NCBI GenBank assembly: GCA_014529385.2
Contig: CM043952.1
Coordinates: forward strand, 154,012,057-154,076,056
From: Adiantum capillus-veneris
Taxonomy: Eukaryota; Streptophyta; Polypodiopsida; Polypodiales; Pteridaceae
Length of the DNA stretch: 64,000 bases
Direction of reading: 5' to 3'
Below are positions 22,170 through 32,981 of the stretch, piece after piece (positions within the stretch are counted from its first letter, which is position 1; every line of letters begins with the position of its first letter). The position numbers and the translations under genes were made by a program. The notes beneath the pieces are model-generated. The model was not told the origin of the DNA and did not search any database. It saw nothing but the letters and a program-made list of their open reading frames with translations.

Positions 22170-23116
22170 TGTTGGGGGAGCGACTCACACACCCATGAAG
22201 TGCATGCAAACACTACCTAGATCAACATAATGTCAATCGAGGACACAAATGACACGATAGGCACACGGAGGAAATCTCTTTAGCTTGTCAGGCTGAGACC
22301 ATCCCACACATACAACACTCTGGAAGGCCAACTATACCACAATCAAGAACCTCACTGCTCTCAACTACACCACCTAGCCACATACACACATACAGAAGGT
22401 AACTCACCTAATCATGCCAGATTCGTACGAAACTTAAGGAACACCATCCCCTCACTAGGATACACTTGTCCCTAAGCTTCTACACTCAAAACCTTCACTC
22501 TAAACCCATCTGTGAAAAATGCGTAGGATGACAGAGCAGAATTTTGAAAGTGCCCGAATTGAAATTTATGAGTACCTATGCGTAGCTTATGTTGCCACGA
22601 TTCTATAGACTACTAGCACGCAGAAAACAGACATCGTTTGATACACTTACGGCCACAAATAGCTCGTAGATGCGTCGGCATGTGCGCTTCGTCTCGCGTG
22701 GAATGCTTGATGTTGTCGTGTAGCTCTCCTCGAGCCTACATCAATGGTGCAGTCATATCTCCAATGTGTTGAGCGAGCCGGGAGTAGCGAGAGGATAAAG
22801 CTCACGCTCACTCTCTTTCTCTCTCACACACAGTAGACGGCAGCGCTAAAGTTTTAATTATGAAAAGTCTCCTTTACAAAATGACCTAGGTACCTTATAT
22901 ACTAAGGCTACCTTAACCAAAAATGGGGTTGAAAGGGTCAAATGGCTTTGTATTTACAATCTGGAAGTGCCATTGCACCCCGGCTTCTGAAACTAGAATA
23001 ACTACTCATTACAAATGACGTTTATAGCCATAATCCGCAGCATTTCATAACTCGCAAAAGATAAGACTTTGGTACGAAACTTGAGTTATGTTGTAGTGTT
23101 GACCCATCGGTCAACA
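22170..23116 (-). repeat. 3' LTR of element B
   Basis: It aligns with 32,327-32,976 at both ends and is longer than its partner. Near 22,527 it holds gcgtaggatgacagagcag, a half copy of the palindromic motif repeated in the element's leader. The polypurine tract follows on the right (23,117-23,130 on the plus strand). Confidence 0.9.
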
Positions 23117-24827
23117 CTACCCCCTTCCGCGTTCATGTCGTCCCCGACATGACCTGATTGTCGATGGCTATGTGGTCTTTGCTATTGTTTTGGCTTCATC
23201 TGTTGCACTGCCGGTAACTTTGTCGAACCACAACAAGAACTATGATCCATTAGAGCGTACATCTATCATCATAACCATTCATCTTTTGAGATCCTCTGAT
23301 TACTTTTATGTCTGGTCTTCTTCATTGGGGACTTCTTTGTTCCTGTGAAATCATGTTGTTAGTGTTGTCTGTAGCTTTGTATTGTAGGCCATTCTTCGAC
23401 TCGCCATTGAGAAGAAGTATGCTATTATCTGAAATTGGTGCTCCAATTCATTTGTCAATTGGTTTGAGTAGCATTGCCTTATTGTTGATGTAGAAGGAAT
23501 ATGTACAAGAGGATGGTGATAGGTGTCTTTAGATTAGGGTCTAAAACCTGGATGACCAAAGGGAAAAAACCCGGTGGGAAAAAAATGCCTTTGGTATAAG
23601 CTCTTATTGGAGTTGAGCAGTTGAACGTGAAGTACATGTTCATGAAAGGTGAGTGTTTGGGTGAAACACGGAAAGAGTGCCTGATGCAAGTGCCAATTAT
23701 GGGACACTCTATATGCATATGAGAAATTTGTCACCAAAAGCATGCAATGTGAAAGAAGGAGATGATGGGTGTTTCGAGGAATAAATGTAGCACATGTGAC
23801 ATCAAAAGATGTCTCAATAGCTTCCACCTTTCCAAGAAGGGTTGTCGATGTAGAAGTTTCTCCACTCGTATCTCACTATGCTCAGTACGTGAGTGTCTTT
23901 TGGACCTTCTCCTTCACTTCACCAGACTTAAGTACTTAGACTTCGACTCTTTTGCTCACCTATACCAGCATGAGCGACACAACGTAAATATGCTCAACTC
24001 TTCCAGCTTGAGCAGTACCTAGAATAGTTAAGATGCTTAGACCACAGAGAATATTACTTGAAGATTTGGGACTAACACCTCACTCATTTTGTGGCTTAGC
24101 TACTCGACTCTGACTTTTATGACTTGTCGGTTGCCTGTTGACACTACTTTGTGACAAGTTCTTCGGCTGTTGTAGTGGCTGTTGAGACATACTTCGTGAA
24201 GTTTCATCGTTTCCCTGTACCTTCTTCTCTTTGTAGTGCTCAAGCCTCTCGTCAGTTTTTTCTTCATGTGGATTATGGATTTTTTTAATTTTTTCTTAAT
24301 AATAAACAAAGAAAATCTTTAAAAAAACTTAACAAAAGAAAAATCATTCAAATAGAAATCTAAATGCTATGTACACTATACACATGTCCCTAGGGGCTCA
24401 TATATGGATTTTGTCCCCATACTCCTCTGTAACACTACTATGAGGGCATATACTCTAAATTTCGTCAAAAATTATCATAATAAAACGCAAAAATTCAATG
24501 CATCTCATAAAACATTGCCCTCTAATAGTCATAATGTTAGGTCTGCATTCAGAATGCCTCCCCCCTTCCTATTTGGAGTCATCCTTTACGCGACAGGGTA
24601 TCGCAAAGGGTATGTGTTGTGCTTGGGCAATTAAAAGTTGTGCCTATGCAGGCCTTGTAATGTAGCCCTATTATGCATACACAGTCAATGCATGGAAAAG
24701 ATTTATGTTGTGCAAGATGTGGGTATAAGCAATTTTCTTATTGTGTTGGCGAGGCTTCCTATTCTAAGCAATGTAATGGTCTTTGAAGCTCCTGTATCGT
24801 TGCTTGATTGAAGCGACTTGCTCTCTT
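23117..24827 (-). other. Element B 3' untranslated stretch
   Basis: The region between the polypurine tract and the WxPK-repeat frame. Short frames on both strands (e.g. 23,534-23,827) carry no recognisable motif. This is where an RT or integrase would be expected if displaced, and none is seen. Confidence 0.5.
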
Positions 24828-25715
24828 CTAACTGTACTGTAATCGTAGGAAGAATTGTAAGAATTCAAGCGGCGATGCACTGGCAGCAGTTTTGTTGTTC
24901 TTCTTTGGGGCCCATTTCTTTGCGATTATTGGTTGTTTTGTTGCTGGCTCTCGTTTGGGAACCCATACTTGCCCGTGCTTCGTTTGTGTTTGAAGAGACT
25001 TCTTTGGGATCCACCTTTTTGTTGTGTGAGTCGACAGTGGTCTTTGCTTCAGCCCTTGTACGCTTGGTTGGGGACGGGATTCAGGCTTTGAAAGTTGATA
25101 CTGTGGTTGTTTTGGAATCCAAATAAATTCCTGACTTTTTCGTGCTTGAATCAACTTCGTTGGAGCCCAAACCTCAGTTGTGAAAGCTTGCAATTTTGTG
25201 ATATTCTTACCCGTTCGTGCACGCTTTCCTTGTTTTTGTTTTGGTGTTGGATCTTGTGATTTGTCATTAGAGATCTTTGTCTTCTTGATCCATATCTGTT
25301 TTTGGCCGATCTGGCTTTTTGGTATCCAGATTTGTCGAGCTTTTTGGCTTTGACTTGTTGTCCTGTTCTTTTGACCTGTCATGGTTGTTGCTGAAGGGGT
25401 TGGTGATAGTGATGGCGTGAGTTGATGATAGGGAATGTCGTAAGATTCATCACTATCACTACTATCCTCAGCAAGGTTGACTTCTTGTACTTTCCCTTGA
25501 TTTTTTGGCTGGTAGTGGAAAGTTACTGTCTGTTTGCTCGTGGGTGGTAATTTCTTGTAGGACTTTCCTAGCCCATTGATTAGAGCATTGTTAGCTCCTT
25601 GCTCTGGTCGTATTCCTCCTAGCTGAGTCTTTGCATCCTTATTAGGACCCCTGTATGAGGATGCTTGTGGTGGTTGTGTTTTCCCCGAGGACTTTGGAAT
25701 CCACTTTTGATGCAC
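24828..25715 (-). CDS. Element B WxPK-repeat protein frame
   Basis: A 295-codon frame, rich in Lys, Gln, Pro and Thr. About eight copies of W(I/V/A)(P/K)(K/T) recur at irregular spacing: KWIPKSSGK, IWIPKSQ, IWIKKTK, VWAPTK, IWIPKQP, RWIPKKS, VWVPKRE and KWAPKKN. No enzyme motif, zinc finger or membrane segment is visible. It follows the protease frame on the same strand, so it is probably the C-terminal part of the element's polyprotein. Basic W-P-K motifs suggest a nucleic-acid or protein-binding tail, but that is inference. Single WVPK motifs occur in other plant gag-pol proteins. An array of this length is less usual. Confidence 0.55.
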   Translation of the reverse strand: MHQKWIPKSSGKTQPPQASSYRGPNKDAKTQLGGIRPEQGANNALINGLGKSYKKLPPTSKQTVTFHYQPKNQGKVQEVNLAEDSSDSDESYDIPYHQLTPSLSPTPSATTMTGQKNRTTSQSQKARQIWIPKSQIGQKQIWIKKTKISNDKSQDPTPKQKQGKRARTGKNITKLQAFTTEVWAPTKLIQARKSQEFIWIPKQPQYQLSKPESRPQPSVQGLKQRPLSTHTTKRWIPKKSLQTQTKHGQVWVPKREPATKQPIIAKKWAPKKNNKTAASASPLEFLQFFLRLQYS

Positions 25716-25748
25716 TTTATTCGTGTAGCGATGACATTGATTCCCGGG

Positions 25749-27047
25749 TCATTGATCTTCTTGAAGCTCGAAGTGTTCTACAGAGTCATAGAACTCGTCG
25801 TCTTCTTCATCTTTTGATTCTCCACATTTCTTTGTTTGCTCCTTATGTTGAGAGCTTGTTGATGTCTGGTTCTCTTCGTTTTCCTGGATTACACTCACTG
25901 CAAAATAAGGAACGACATCATAGCCATTTTCATCACAAAACTTTGTTGTGGGAGCATCCTCCACGGCGCACACATCCAGAGTAGCCAAGATGTGTTCCCA
26001 TCCAAAAGGCTCTAACTCTTCTTCAGGAAATGGTTCTGGGATATAGTCCCTATCCTCTATAACCCGCTCTAGGATACATTCCTCACGTTTCAAGCTACCA
26101 CATTGTGAAGCTCCACACATCCACAATTCTTTAGGCTTACCTAACCAAGCTGGAAGTTCTGATCCTGCCACTGTGGCGGAATCCATCTCCTCAACCGGTG
26201 TTCTCGTCACATCCCTATAGCTATGGTCCCTCAAGTTTATCTTTGTTATGGTTTCCATATGTCTCATGTATATATGGTCATAACCCCAATCTTGGACCAT
26301 TTTCAATTGTCGCATGAATGGTCTTCCCAGAATGATGTCATAGTTGTTCTTCTTGCCAAAGTCAACAACAACAAAAGTGTGTTCATATTCAATGCCACAA
26401 GAAGTAACAAGTACTTTTTCTAGCAGTCCTAGGAGCTTTTCCTTGTGTCCGTCTGCAAGCTCCAGGGTCATTCGTGTGGATATCAAGGCAGGTTTTTCCC
26501 ATTTTTTCCAAACCTCTTTGGTTGCAATGGCCACACCAGCTCCACTGTCAAGGATTGCCATGGTTTTTACATTATTGAATTCCACACGAAGGGTGGTGTT
26601 TCCATCTTCTCCCTCGTAATACTCGCCTACCTTGTTTAATGGCACTAGCCTAGTATTTAGTTGAGGCATTTCAAGCTCTTTGATGCCTTCCTCGATTTGA
26701 GTCATTGGGGTTTTAACCCCAAATTTCTCTAGACATTTACCCACATTAGCCCACATGTTTGGTCTTATTATGAGCAACTCGGCTAACATTATTGTACACG
26801 TGACTGGGGTAGATAGAATATGTACTATCCCCTTTGAATCGATGGCCTTGTTGGGAGACAGTCTCTGTGATGGGACTGAAACCACATCTGACTTGGTCTC
26901 GTACTCTCCCATGTAGGACGGTAGTGTTCTTAGCGAATGGGGTTGACTATCCATAGATTGTACAGATCCTTTGTTGCCCCAATACGATCGCACGTCTAGA
27001 TTCATTTGAGATCCAGTCTCAAATTCCTCTATTGGTGGTAGAAACAC
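25749..27047 (-). CDS. Element B retropepsin-containing frame
   Basis: A 432-codon frame with a retroviral-type aspartic protease near codons 150-260: AILDSGAGVAIA (catalytic D-S-G), then a flap region, then IILGRPFMRQ, the ILGRPF signature of plant LTR-element proteases. Family role: cleavage of the element's polyprotein, active as a dimer. The C-terminal third is acidic (EEDDEFYDSVEHFELQEDQ) and linker-like. It lies downstream of gag on the same strand with only small gaps. Fossil copy; whether it is still translated is unknown. Confidence 0.8.
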   Translation of the reverse strand: MFLPPIEEFETGSQMNLDVRSYWGNKGSVQSMDSQPHSLRTLPSYMGEYETKSDVVSVPSQRLSPNKAIDSKGIVHILSTPVTCTIMLAELLIIRPNMWANVGKCLEKFGVKTPMTQIEEGIKELEMPQLNTRLVPLNKVGEYYEGEDGNTTLRVEFNNVKTMAILDSGAGVAIATKEVWKKWEKPALISTRMTLELADGHKEKLLGLLEKVLVTSCGIEYEHTFVVVDFGKKNNYDIILGRPFMRQLKMVQDWGYDHIYMRHMETITKINLRDHSYRDVTRTPVEEMDSATVAGSELPAWLGKPKELWMCGASQCGSLKREECILERVIEDRDYIPEPFPEEELEPFGWEHILATLDVCAVEDAPTTKFCDENGYDVVPYFAVSVIQENEENQTSTSSQHKEQTKKCGESKDEEDDEFYDSVEHFELQEDQ

Positions 27048-27050
27048 TCC

Positions 27051-29740
27051 TCATTCATCACCAGTCTTGTCTACTCGTCTTCTTAGGTCATCGGCTTCAT
27101 TGGCCTCTCTGACTTGTTTCCACAATTCGTCAAGACTATCTATCTCTTTACAATCCTCAGGTATAGCTTGGTGAAATCCCTCGGAAGAGTTATCCATGGT
27201 ATTCAGTACTATCCTTGGTTCTAATGTTGGGTCTTTGAGGTTTGTTATGTGCTCATGACTAGAATCTGGCTCTTTTAGTTCCTGGTTTGGTGGGATTACT
27301 TGTGTAGGCATGACACGGATCACATCCTCAGGTTTTGCAACTGGTGGTTCTAGTAAAGCTTGGGCTATTTGAATCATTTTCTGGCACATTTCAAACCTTT
27401 GCTTTTCTAGTTCCGCATAGGGATATGTCATCCACCTGTGTTCTTGGGTTTGGTTGTTTTTTAGCCTCACATCATAGGCTTTCAAGAGGGCATCTAATGT
27501 CTCATTAACCTTCTCTGCCTACACAAATCCTCCTGAACTAGCACTTCTTGGTTTCTCATCCGTGGATGGTTCTTCTAGAGGTTTAACCATCTATGTAAGA
27601 GAAGGTGCCTCCTTTTCCTCATGTTGTTTTATCTTCTCCTTAGCTTCGGTAAGCTTCTCAGCTAGGGATTTTTGCTCTCGTTCCCTACGTGCTTTCATCC
27701 TAGTCTTTCTAGCTTTCCAACTATTTCGTTTGCTCTTGGTTTTCTGACTAGGTGCATTTCTCTTTGGTCCATCATCTGTCTTTGGACTCGTGTCACTTTC
27801 CGTGTTCTTTGTCTCTGGATTCTCATCAGCTTTCTTTTGAGTTTGTGCTCTCGTAACTACTTGAACTGGTACAATTTTCTCAGCTACTAGGTAGCTAAAC
27901 AATCCCTAATACATTTGTCGTTATTTTCCTGATTTGGTTGGGTTTTTTGGGCAATCGGGGATCAAGTGAGTGATGCCACACTCAAGACAATAGGCATTTA
28001 CTTCAATGATCTCCGTATGAGGACATTGTTTGACCAAGTGGTTGTCACAACTTTTGTGAGGAGATTCTTTTAGCATTTCCTCTTGGCTATAAGCAAGCTT
28101 TGACCTAGATAAGCCGCTATTTGCAATGAATTGCAATGTCCTTTCGTCCATTTCATACCTTCTTTCTTTCGGCTGAAACCCAGGAGGTGGAGGTTGTACC
28201 GGCCTCACCACTCCATGTGTTTCTCTCACATTTTGTTGCTCCGAAGGGTAGTACTCACTTTGGTTGCTATACCACATTGTAGCTGGTACTGGAGTTGGTT
28301 TATTTGATGCTTCCATCATTGGCATGTATCTCATGTCTACCTGCATTCTAGCACCTGGCAGCGGAGGTTGTTGTCCTAAGACAAGCTGTGGCCTTAAAAC
28401 TCCTACTGGTCTTGGCGCATTCCCCGTAATGTATCTAGGTGGAGTAGGTGCTTCTGGAACAGGTTGTACATACCTCTCCCTAGCATTTTCCATGCTATAA
28501 TAGCACTCTTCCCCCGTATGGTTCGTCCATTTTCTCTCAATTTCACACCACTTCTGCTCTCGCGAATCAGACCTTACAAGAGGAATCAACCTCTTGACCA
28601 AGTCGTCGATAAGCTTTTCTTGATCAATAGGTGCCGTTGGCTTGGCAATGGACTCACTTATCTATGAAACACTGTGCTGAGAGGATGTGTCATCTCCTTG
28701 ACTCTTTAAGTCCTTTTCTTTGTATGCCTCACAGTTATCCACTAGATAAAGAGCTTCTTTGATCAACTCGTTTAGCGTCATCCTCCTTATCATATGCAGA
28801 TCCTTCTGAAGGCCCGCATGTCTCATTCCCTGGATAAAGATTAGCATCAGTCGTGCTTGCGTAGGTAATTCCGCTCTCGGACAGAGCTTAACATATCTCT
28901 TGAGCCGTAATGATGCTTTGCGTACTGATTCATTCTCTTTCTGTTTGAATCTATGGATTTGCGAGACCCTGTTGTGAGCAATGCCTTTTGGCGAGAATTC
29001 TTCAATAAACTCCTCAAACAACTCATCTAGGGTCTCAAAATCCCATTTTTCCACCGAGTCGAACCATGTAGCCGCATCATCTTCTAGAGTCAATCCAAAT
29101 CCCGCAAACTGTGTCGCAAAATCTGAAACTTCCTCTGCTCTAATCACTCTTCTAAAAGCCGTTACGTGATCTCTCGGATCTTTATCTCCGGAGTATTTTC
29201 TGTTTACCCATTTCTGGACTTGGGATGGTCTAACTCGTCGATTGTCTACAAGTCTAACCAGAGACTCTCCCAATCCTTCTCTCGTTCTCGCTCTTGAAGG
29301 GAATCCTGGTGGCTCTCTTCTTGGAATTCCTGTAGGAATTCTTGTGTTTGGTGGAGGCATTTGTGGTCCTTCATTGACCAAATATCCACCTCTTTCTAGT
29401 ACAGTCTATGGATCTGTGCTTTCTACAATTGTGTATTCTCGTCCATACTTGTCGAGACAACTATAGATCTCCATTGACAGTTGACTCCGTATGTGTAGAC
29501 ATATAAGAGCTTGTACTCCATTATCTCTTCTAGGTATGGGTCTGAGCACCTATAAAGATTGACCTCATTGTCGTCAATGTATCTATATAGTCCTTCACTC
29601 TCATGACCAATCATCCAAACTCTCTCAACAAGATGGATCTTTATCAATTGCAAGTTTGGAAGATCCATTGTGGGAGGATATTCCTCTATCATCGGGATCT
29701 CCAAGCTTGTGTAACCTACCTTTGAATCTAGGGTAGACAT
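27051..29740 (-). CDS. Element B gag region (capsid-like plus zinc knuckle)
   Basis: The capsid-like domain is at 29,381-28,662: WVNRKYSGDKDPRDHVTAFR, TWFDSVEKWDFETLDELFEEF and RLKRYVKLCPRAELPTQARL match the Retrotrans_gag pattern of plant Ty3 elements. An N-terminal frame (29,740-29,423) precedes it. Downstream, 28,601-27,921 ends in a zinc-knuckle-like CLECGITHLIPDC with spacing C-x2-C-x3-H-x4-C, one residue shorter than the common form. Then come Lys/Glu-rich linker frames (27,902-27,051). Gag packages the element's RNA in cytoplasmic particles. The region is in several frames now and is treated as a fossil. Confidence 0.75.
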
Positions 29741-30191
29741 GATTTCTGGGCTTAAGAGCTTTTGCTTGGTTCAAGTAGACTTAGTCCACTGTGTTCAAGT
29801 GCTTTGGTTAGGGAAAAGTCGAAACTATGTCCAAAACCGCAATCGTTTCGTCACAATTCTCGCAAATTGTCGCTTTCAGACATCCCTAACTTGCGGATGT
29901 ATTTTGAGGCCTCAAACGATGTTTTTTTTTAAAGTTGAACTAAATGGTTGTCATACATTTAGTTCAAGTTTTGCTCTAAGATCTGTAGAGCCGCTCTCAG
30001 GCTACGTTTTGATATAAAAACTTTTTCGATCCGATACCGTTTGTGAAAGTTATGGCCAAAATAGTGAAATGCAGTTTAGACTGGTCAAAATGAGTCCAAA
30101 TTCAATTTTAAAAGAAGATTTGGGATCTCTGTGACACTGTGAACACTTCTGTATGGTCAAAATTACAGTTGGACCCTAAAATTGGCCTAGT

Positions 30192-31783
30192 GACATCCTA
30201 CGCGTAGGATGTCTATATGCTCAGAATTTAACAAAATTTGGTCTAGAGACTCCCTTGAGTTCAGCAACACAATGGTATGCTCAGAATTTCATTTGGACCT
30301 AAAAATGGCCTTGAGACATCCTATGCGTAGGATGTCTTTTTGCTCAGAATGTCTTGAAATTTTCACCCCAGCTTCTCCTTGATGTGCTGATCACAGTGGT
30401 GTGCTCATAAGTTGGTTTGGAGTCCTAAATCAAGCTGGAGACATCCTACGTGTAGAATGTCTAACTGCTCAGATTTTGTCCAAACTTGGTCCCAAGATTC
30501 TCCTAGTGCTCAGCAACCCAATGGTATGCTCAAAATTGAATTTGGATGCCAATAGGTCAAGATTTAGGCTGCAAGAGCTTCTAGTGCACTCCAGAGTAGG
30601 ATGTTTGACAATTCTTGTCTTTGCTTGGTAAATAGGCCAAACAAGGTCCAAATTCACTTTTAAAAAAAAATTATGGAATCCTTGAGACACTGGGAACCTC
30701 CCTATATGGCCAAAGTAGAATTTTGACCACTTTATGACCCTGGAGACATCCTACGCATAGGATGTCTTTTCGCTCTGTTTCAGCTCAAACTTGCACTATA
30801 GCTTCCCCTTGATGTGCTAAACTCACAGCTATTTTTACTTTTTGATTCTGACACCTATAGGTTGGTCAAATGATCAAGAATCTGTTCCAAAAGCCTGATG
30901 TCTGTTTTGATGAATTCCTAAGTCAAGTCAACTCCAAATTGGACCAAATTTGCCTAGGAGGCTTATCTAAGGCTATATGACAGCATGGTATGGTCACAGT
31001 AGAATTTTGGTTTCAGAATTATGTAGTAGACATCCTACGCGTAGGATGTCTTTTTGCTCAGAAGGAACCCAAACTTAGACCAAAGATCCCCCTAGTCTTC
31101 AGCAACCCACTAGTATGCTTAGATTTGAGTTTGGATGTCAAAAGACCCCAAAACTAGCTATTCTTGCCTTTTTCAGTAAAAAATGCTAAAGTCTATTCAA
31201 TCTTCACTTTCACTGACCCAAATGAAATGAAATTTATCACATGCACTCAATACAATATTTAGAACATGCCTATGGAGTCATCCTATGGTTTGGTCTCAAA
31301 ATTAGGCCTTGGACACAATTTGGGTAGGATGTCTGGCAATTCTCATCTTTTGGCTTTGATCTGTCAAAATTTGGTCAAATTTCCACTTTCCAGGTGAAAA
31401 CAGGGTAAAACCTACCTTCTGAACACACTGGTAACCTCAGATTTTCAAAAAAAATGCCCAGATCATCCTGTAGACATCCTACGCGTAGGATGTCTACTAC
31501 TTATTTTTTCAGACTGGAGTGTCCCTGATGCTTCCTTATGCTCTCAGCAAGTGAAGTATGCTTCACAATTGCAAAAACATGCAAAAATCACTCAATTTAA
31601 GCCTTTTCTGAAATTTTACGTTTTTTGACTCCGCCTTTTGGCTTTTGGTTAACAAAAATAGGGAAAAACACTCAAGTCAATATGTTACTAGGGTAAAACC
31701 TACCCTCTGAACCCACTGGTGTAGTCAGAATTTTCAAATTTGGTCTCCAGAACCCCCTTGAGACATCCTATGTGGAGGATGTC
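30192..31783 (+). repeat. Array of 22-bp palindromes in the leader of element B
   Basis: The motif is GACATCCTACG followed by its own complement. Perfect or near-perfect copies lie at 30,192-30,213, 30,315-30,336, 30,440-30,461, 30,745-30,766, 31,029-31,050, 31,473-31,494 and 31,762-31,783. Decayed ones lie near 30,585-30,605 and 31,320-31,342. Spacing is 123-155 bp or about twice that (284-293). The larger unit also carries tgctcagaatttg and ctcagcaacccaatggtatg. The array sits between the 5' LTR and gag. Three copies have the fully self-complementary ACGCGT centre. That core matches the VCGCGB site bound by plant CAMTA factors, though no binding is shown. Confidence 0.9.
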
Positions 31784-32307
31784 TATGTTTACAGAATTGC
31801 AGGTTTTCTTCACAGAACTCTTGCAAATGCTCTTTTATATGCACAACATCAGTCAGTCATACAAAAATATCCACAAAAGCTTGTTTAATGCATTTTTACC
31901 CTCAAAAGCACACTTCTTCGTGATTTCAAATGCAATCAAGCACTTTAGCAAATAATTCAGTGCTGAATAGCTCTAGATCAGAATCGGATCACTTACCTAA
32001 AGCTACTCCTACAAATCATATGGGGTTTTGCATCTATGAGTAGAAAAACGCTTCACTGCCACACACGGACTAGTAAACGCTTTTATCACCTCACAAATCA
32101 CTCGACCACCAACAACTACTCTAATCCACAGATCCTAACTAAACCTCTTTAGTCGCAGACCCTCGGCAAGACACACGCTTCCTGGCTATCCACTTGATCG
32201 CGGAATATCCTCTTCCGGATCCACTTAAGAAAAACGCTTTCTTTAGCCGAACTAAATCAAGAAACCATCACACAAGTGTTAGTAGGAAACCTACTTAGGT
32301 CCTTGTG
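31784..32307 (-). other. Element B leader next to the primer site
   Basis: No coding signal. It is the first part of the element RNA after the primer-binding site, before the palindrome array. Confidence 0.5.
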
Positions 32308-32976
32308 TCCCCGGCAGCGGCGCCAATGTTGGGGGAGCGACTCACACACCCATGAAGTGCATGCAAACACTACCTAGATCAACATAATGTCAATCGAGGA
32401 AAGTGCCCGAAATTGAAATTTATGAGTACCTATGCGTAGCTTATGTCGCCACGATTCTATAGACTACTAGCACGTAGAAAACAGACATCGCTTGATACAC
32501 TTACGGCCACAAATAGCTCGTAGATGCGTCGGCGTGTGCGCTTCGTCTCGCGTGGAATGCTTGGCGTTGTCGTGTAGCTCTCCTCGAGCCTACAGCAATG
32601 GTGCACTCGGATCTCCAATGTGTTGAGCGAGCCGGGCGTAGCGAGAGGATAAAGCTCACGCTCACTCTCTTTCTCTCTCACACACAGTAGACGATAGCGC
32701 TAAAGTTTTGATTATGAAAAGTCTCCTTTACAAAATGACCTAGGTACCTTATATACTAAGGCTACCTTAGGTTTAACCAAAAATGGGGTTGAAAGGGTCA
32801 AATGGCTTTGTATTTACAATCTGGAAGTGCCATTGCACCCCGGCTTCTGAAACTAGAATAACTACTCATTACAAATGACGTTTATAGCCATAATCCGCAA
32901 CATTTCATAACTCGCAAAAGATAAGACTTTGGTACGAAACTTGAGTTATGTTGTGTTGTTGACCCAGCGGTCAACA
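32308..32976 (-). repeat. 5' LTR of element B and tRNA-Asp-type primer-binding site
   Basis: The LTR runs 32,327-32,976 and the primer site 32,308-32,325. Read on the minus strand, the site starts two bases after the LTR end (tggcgccgctgccgggg). The plant tRNA-Asp 3' end would pair with it with about one mismatch. This primer is common in Athila/Tat-type and other plant Ty3 elements. Confidence 0.85.
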
Positions 32977-32981
32977 TCTCA

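Larger units (their letters stand above)
22170..32976 (-). mobile_element. Minus-strand LTR element B: gag and protease, no visible RT or integrase
   Basis: The LTRs are at 22,170-23,116 (3' LTR) and 32,327-32,976 (5' LTR). Both have TGTTGGGG...TCAACA ends on the plus strand, and the element is flanked by a perfect TSD, TCTCA. The primer site (32,308-32,325, read on the minus strand as TGGCGCCGCTGCCGGGG) fits the 3' end of plant tRNA-Asp with about one mismatch. A polypurine tract (ggaagggggtag) abuts the 3' LTR. Minus-strand frames give gag, a zinc knuckle, a retropepsin and a WxPK-repeat protein. No RT, RNase H or integrase motif was found anywhere inside. The LTRs differ in length but are about 98 per cent alike where they align (by eye), so this is one of the younger insertions here. 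It looks like a non-autonomous element. Confidence 0.85.

Noticed and set aside
30192-31783. Possible CRISPR array because of regularly spaced palindromic repeats
   Set aside because: The repeats lie in a plant LTR element leader, the spacing is 123-293 bp, and no cas genes or short unique spacers are present.
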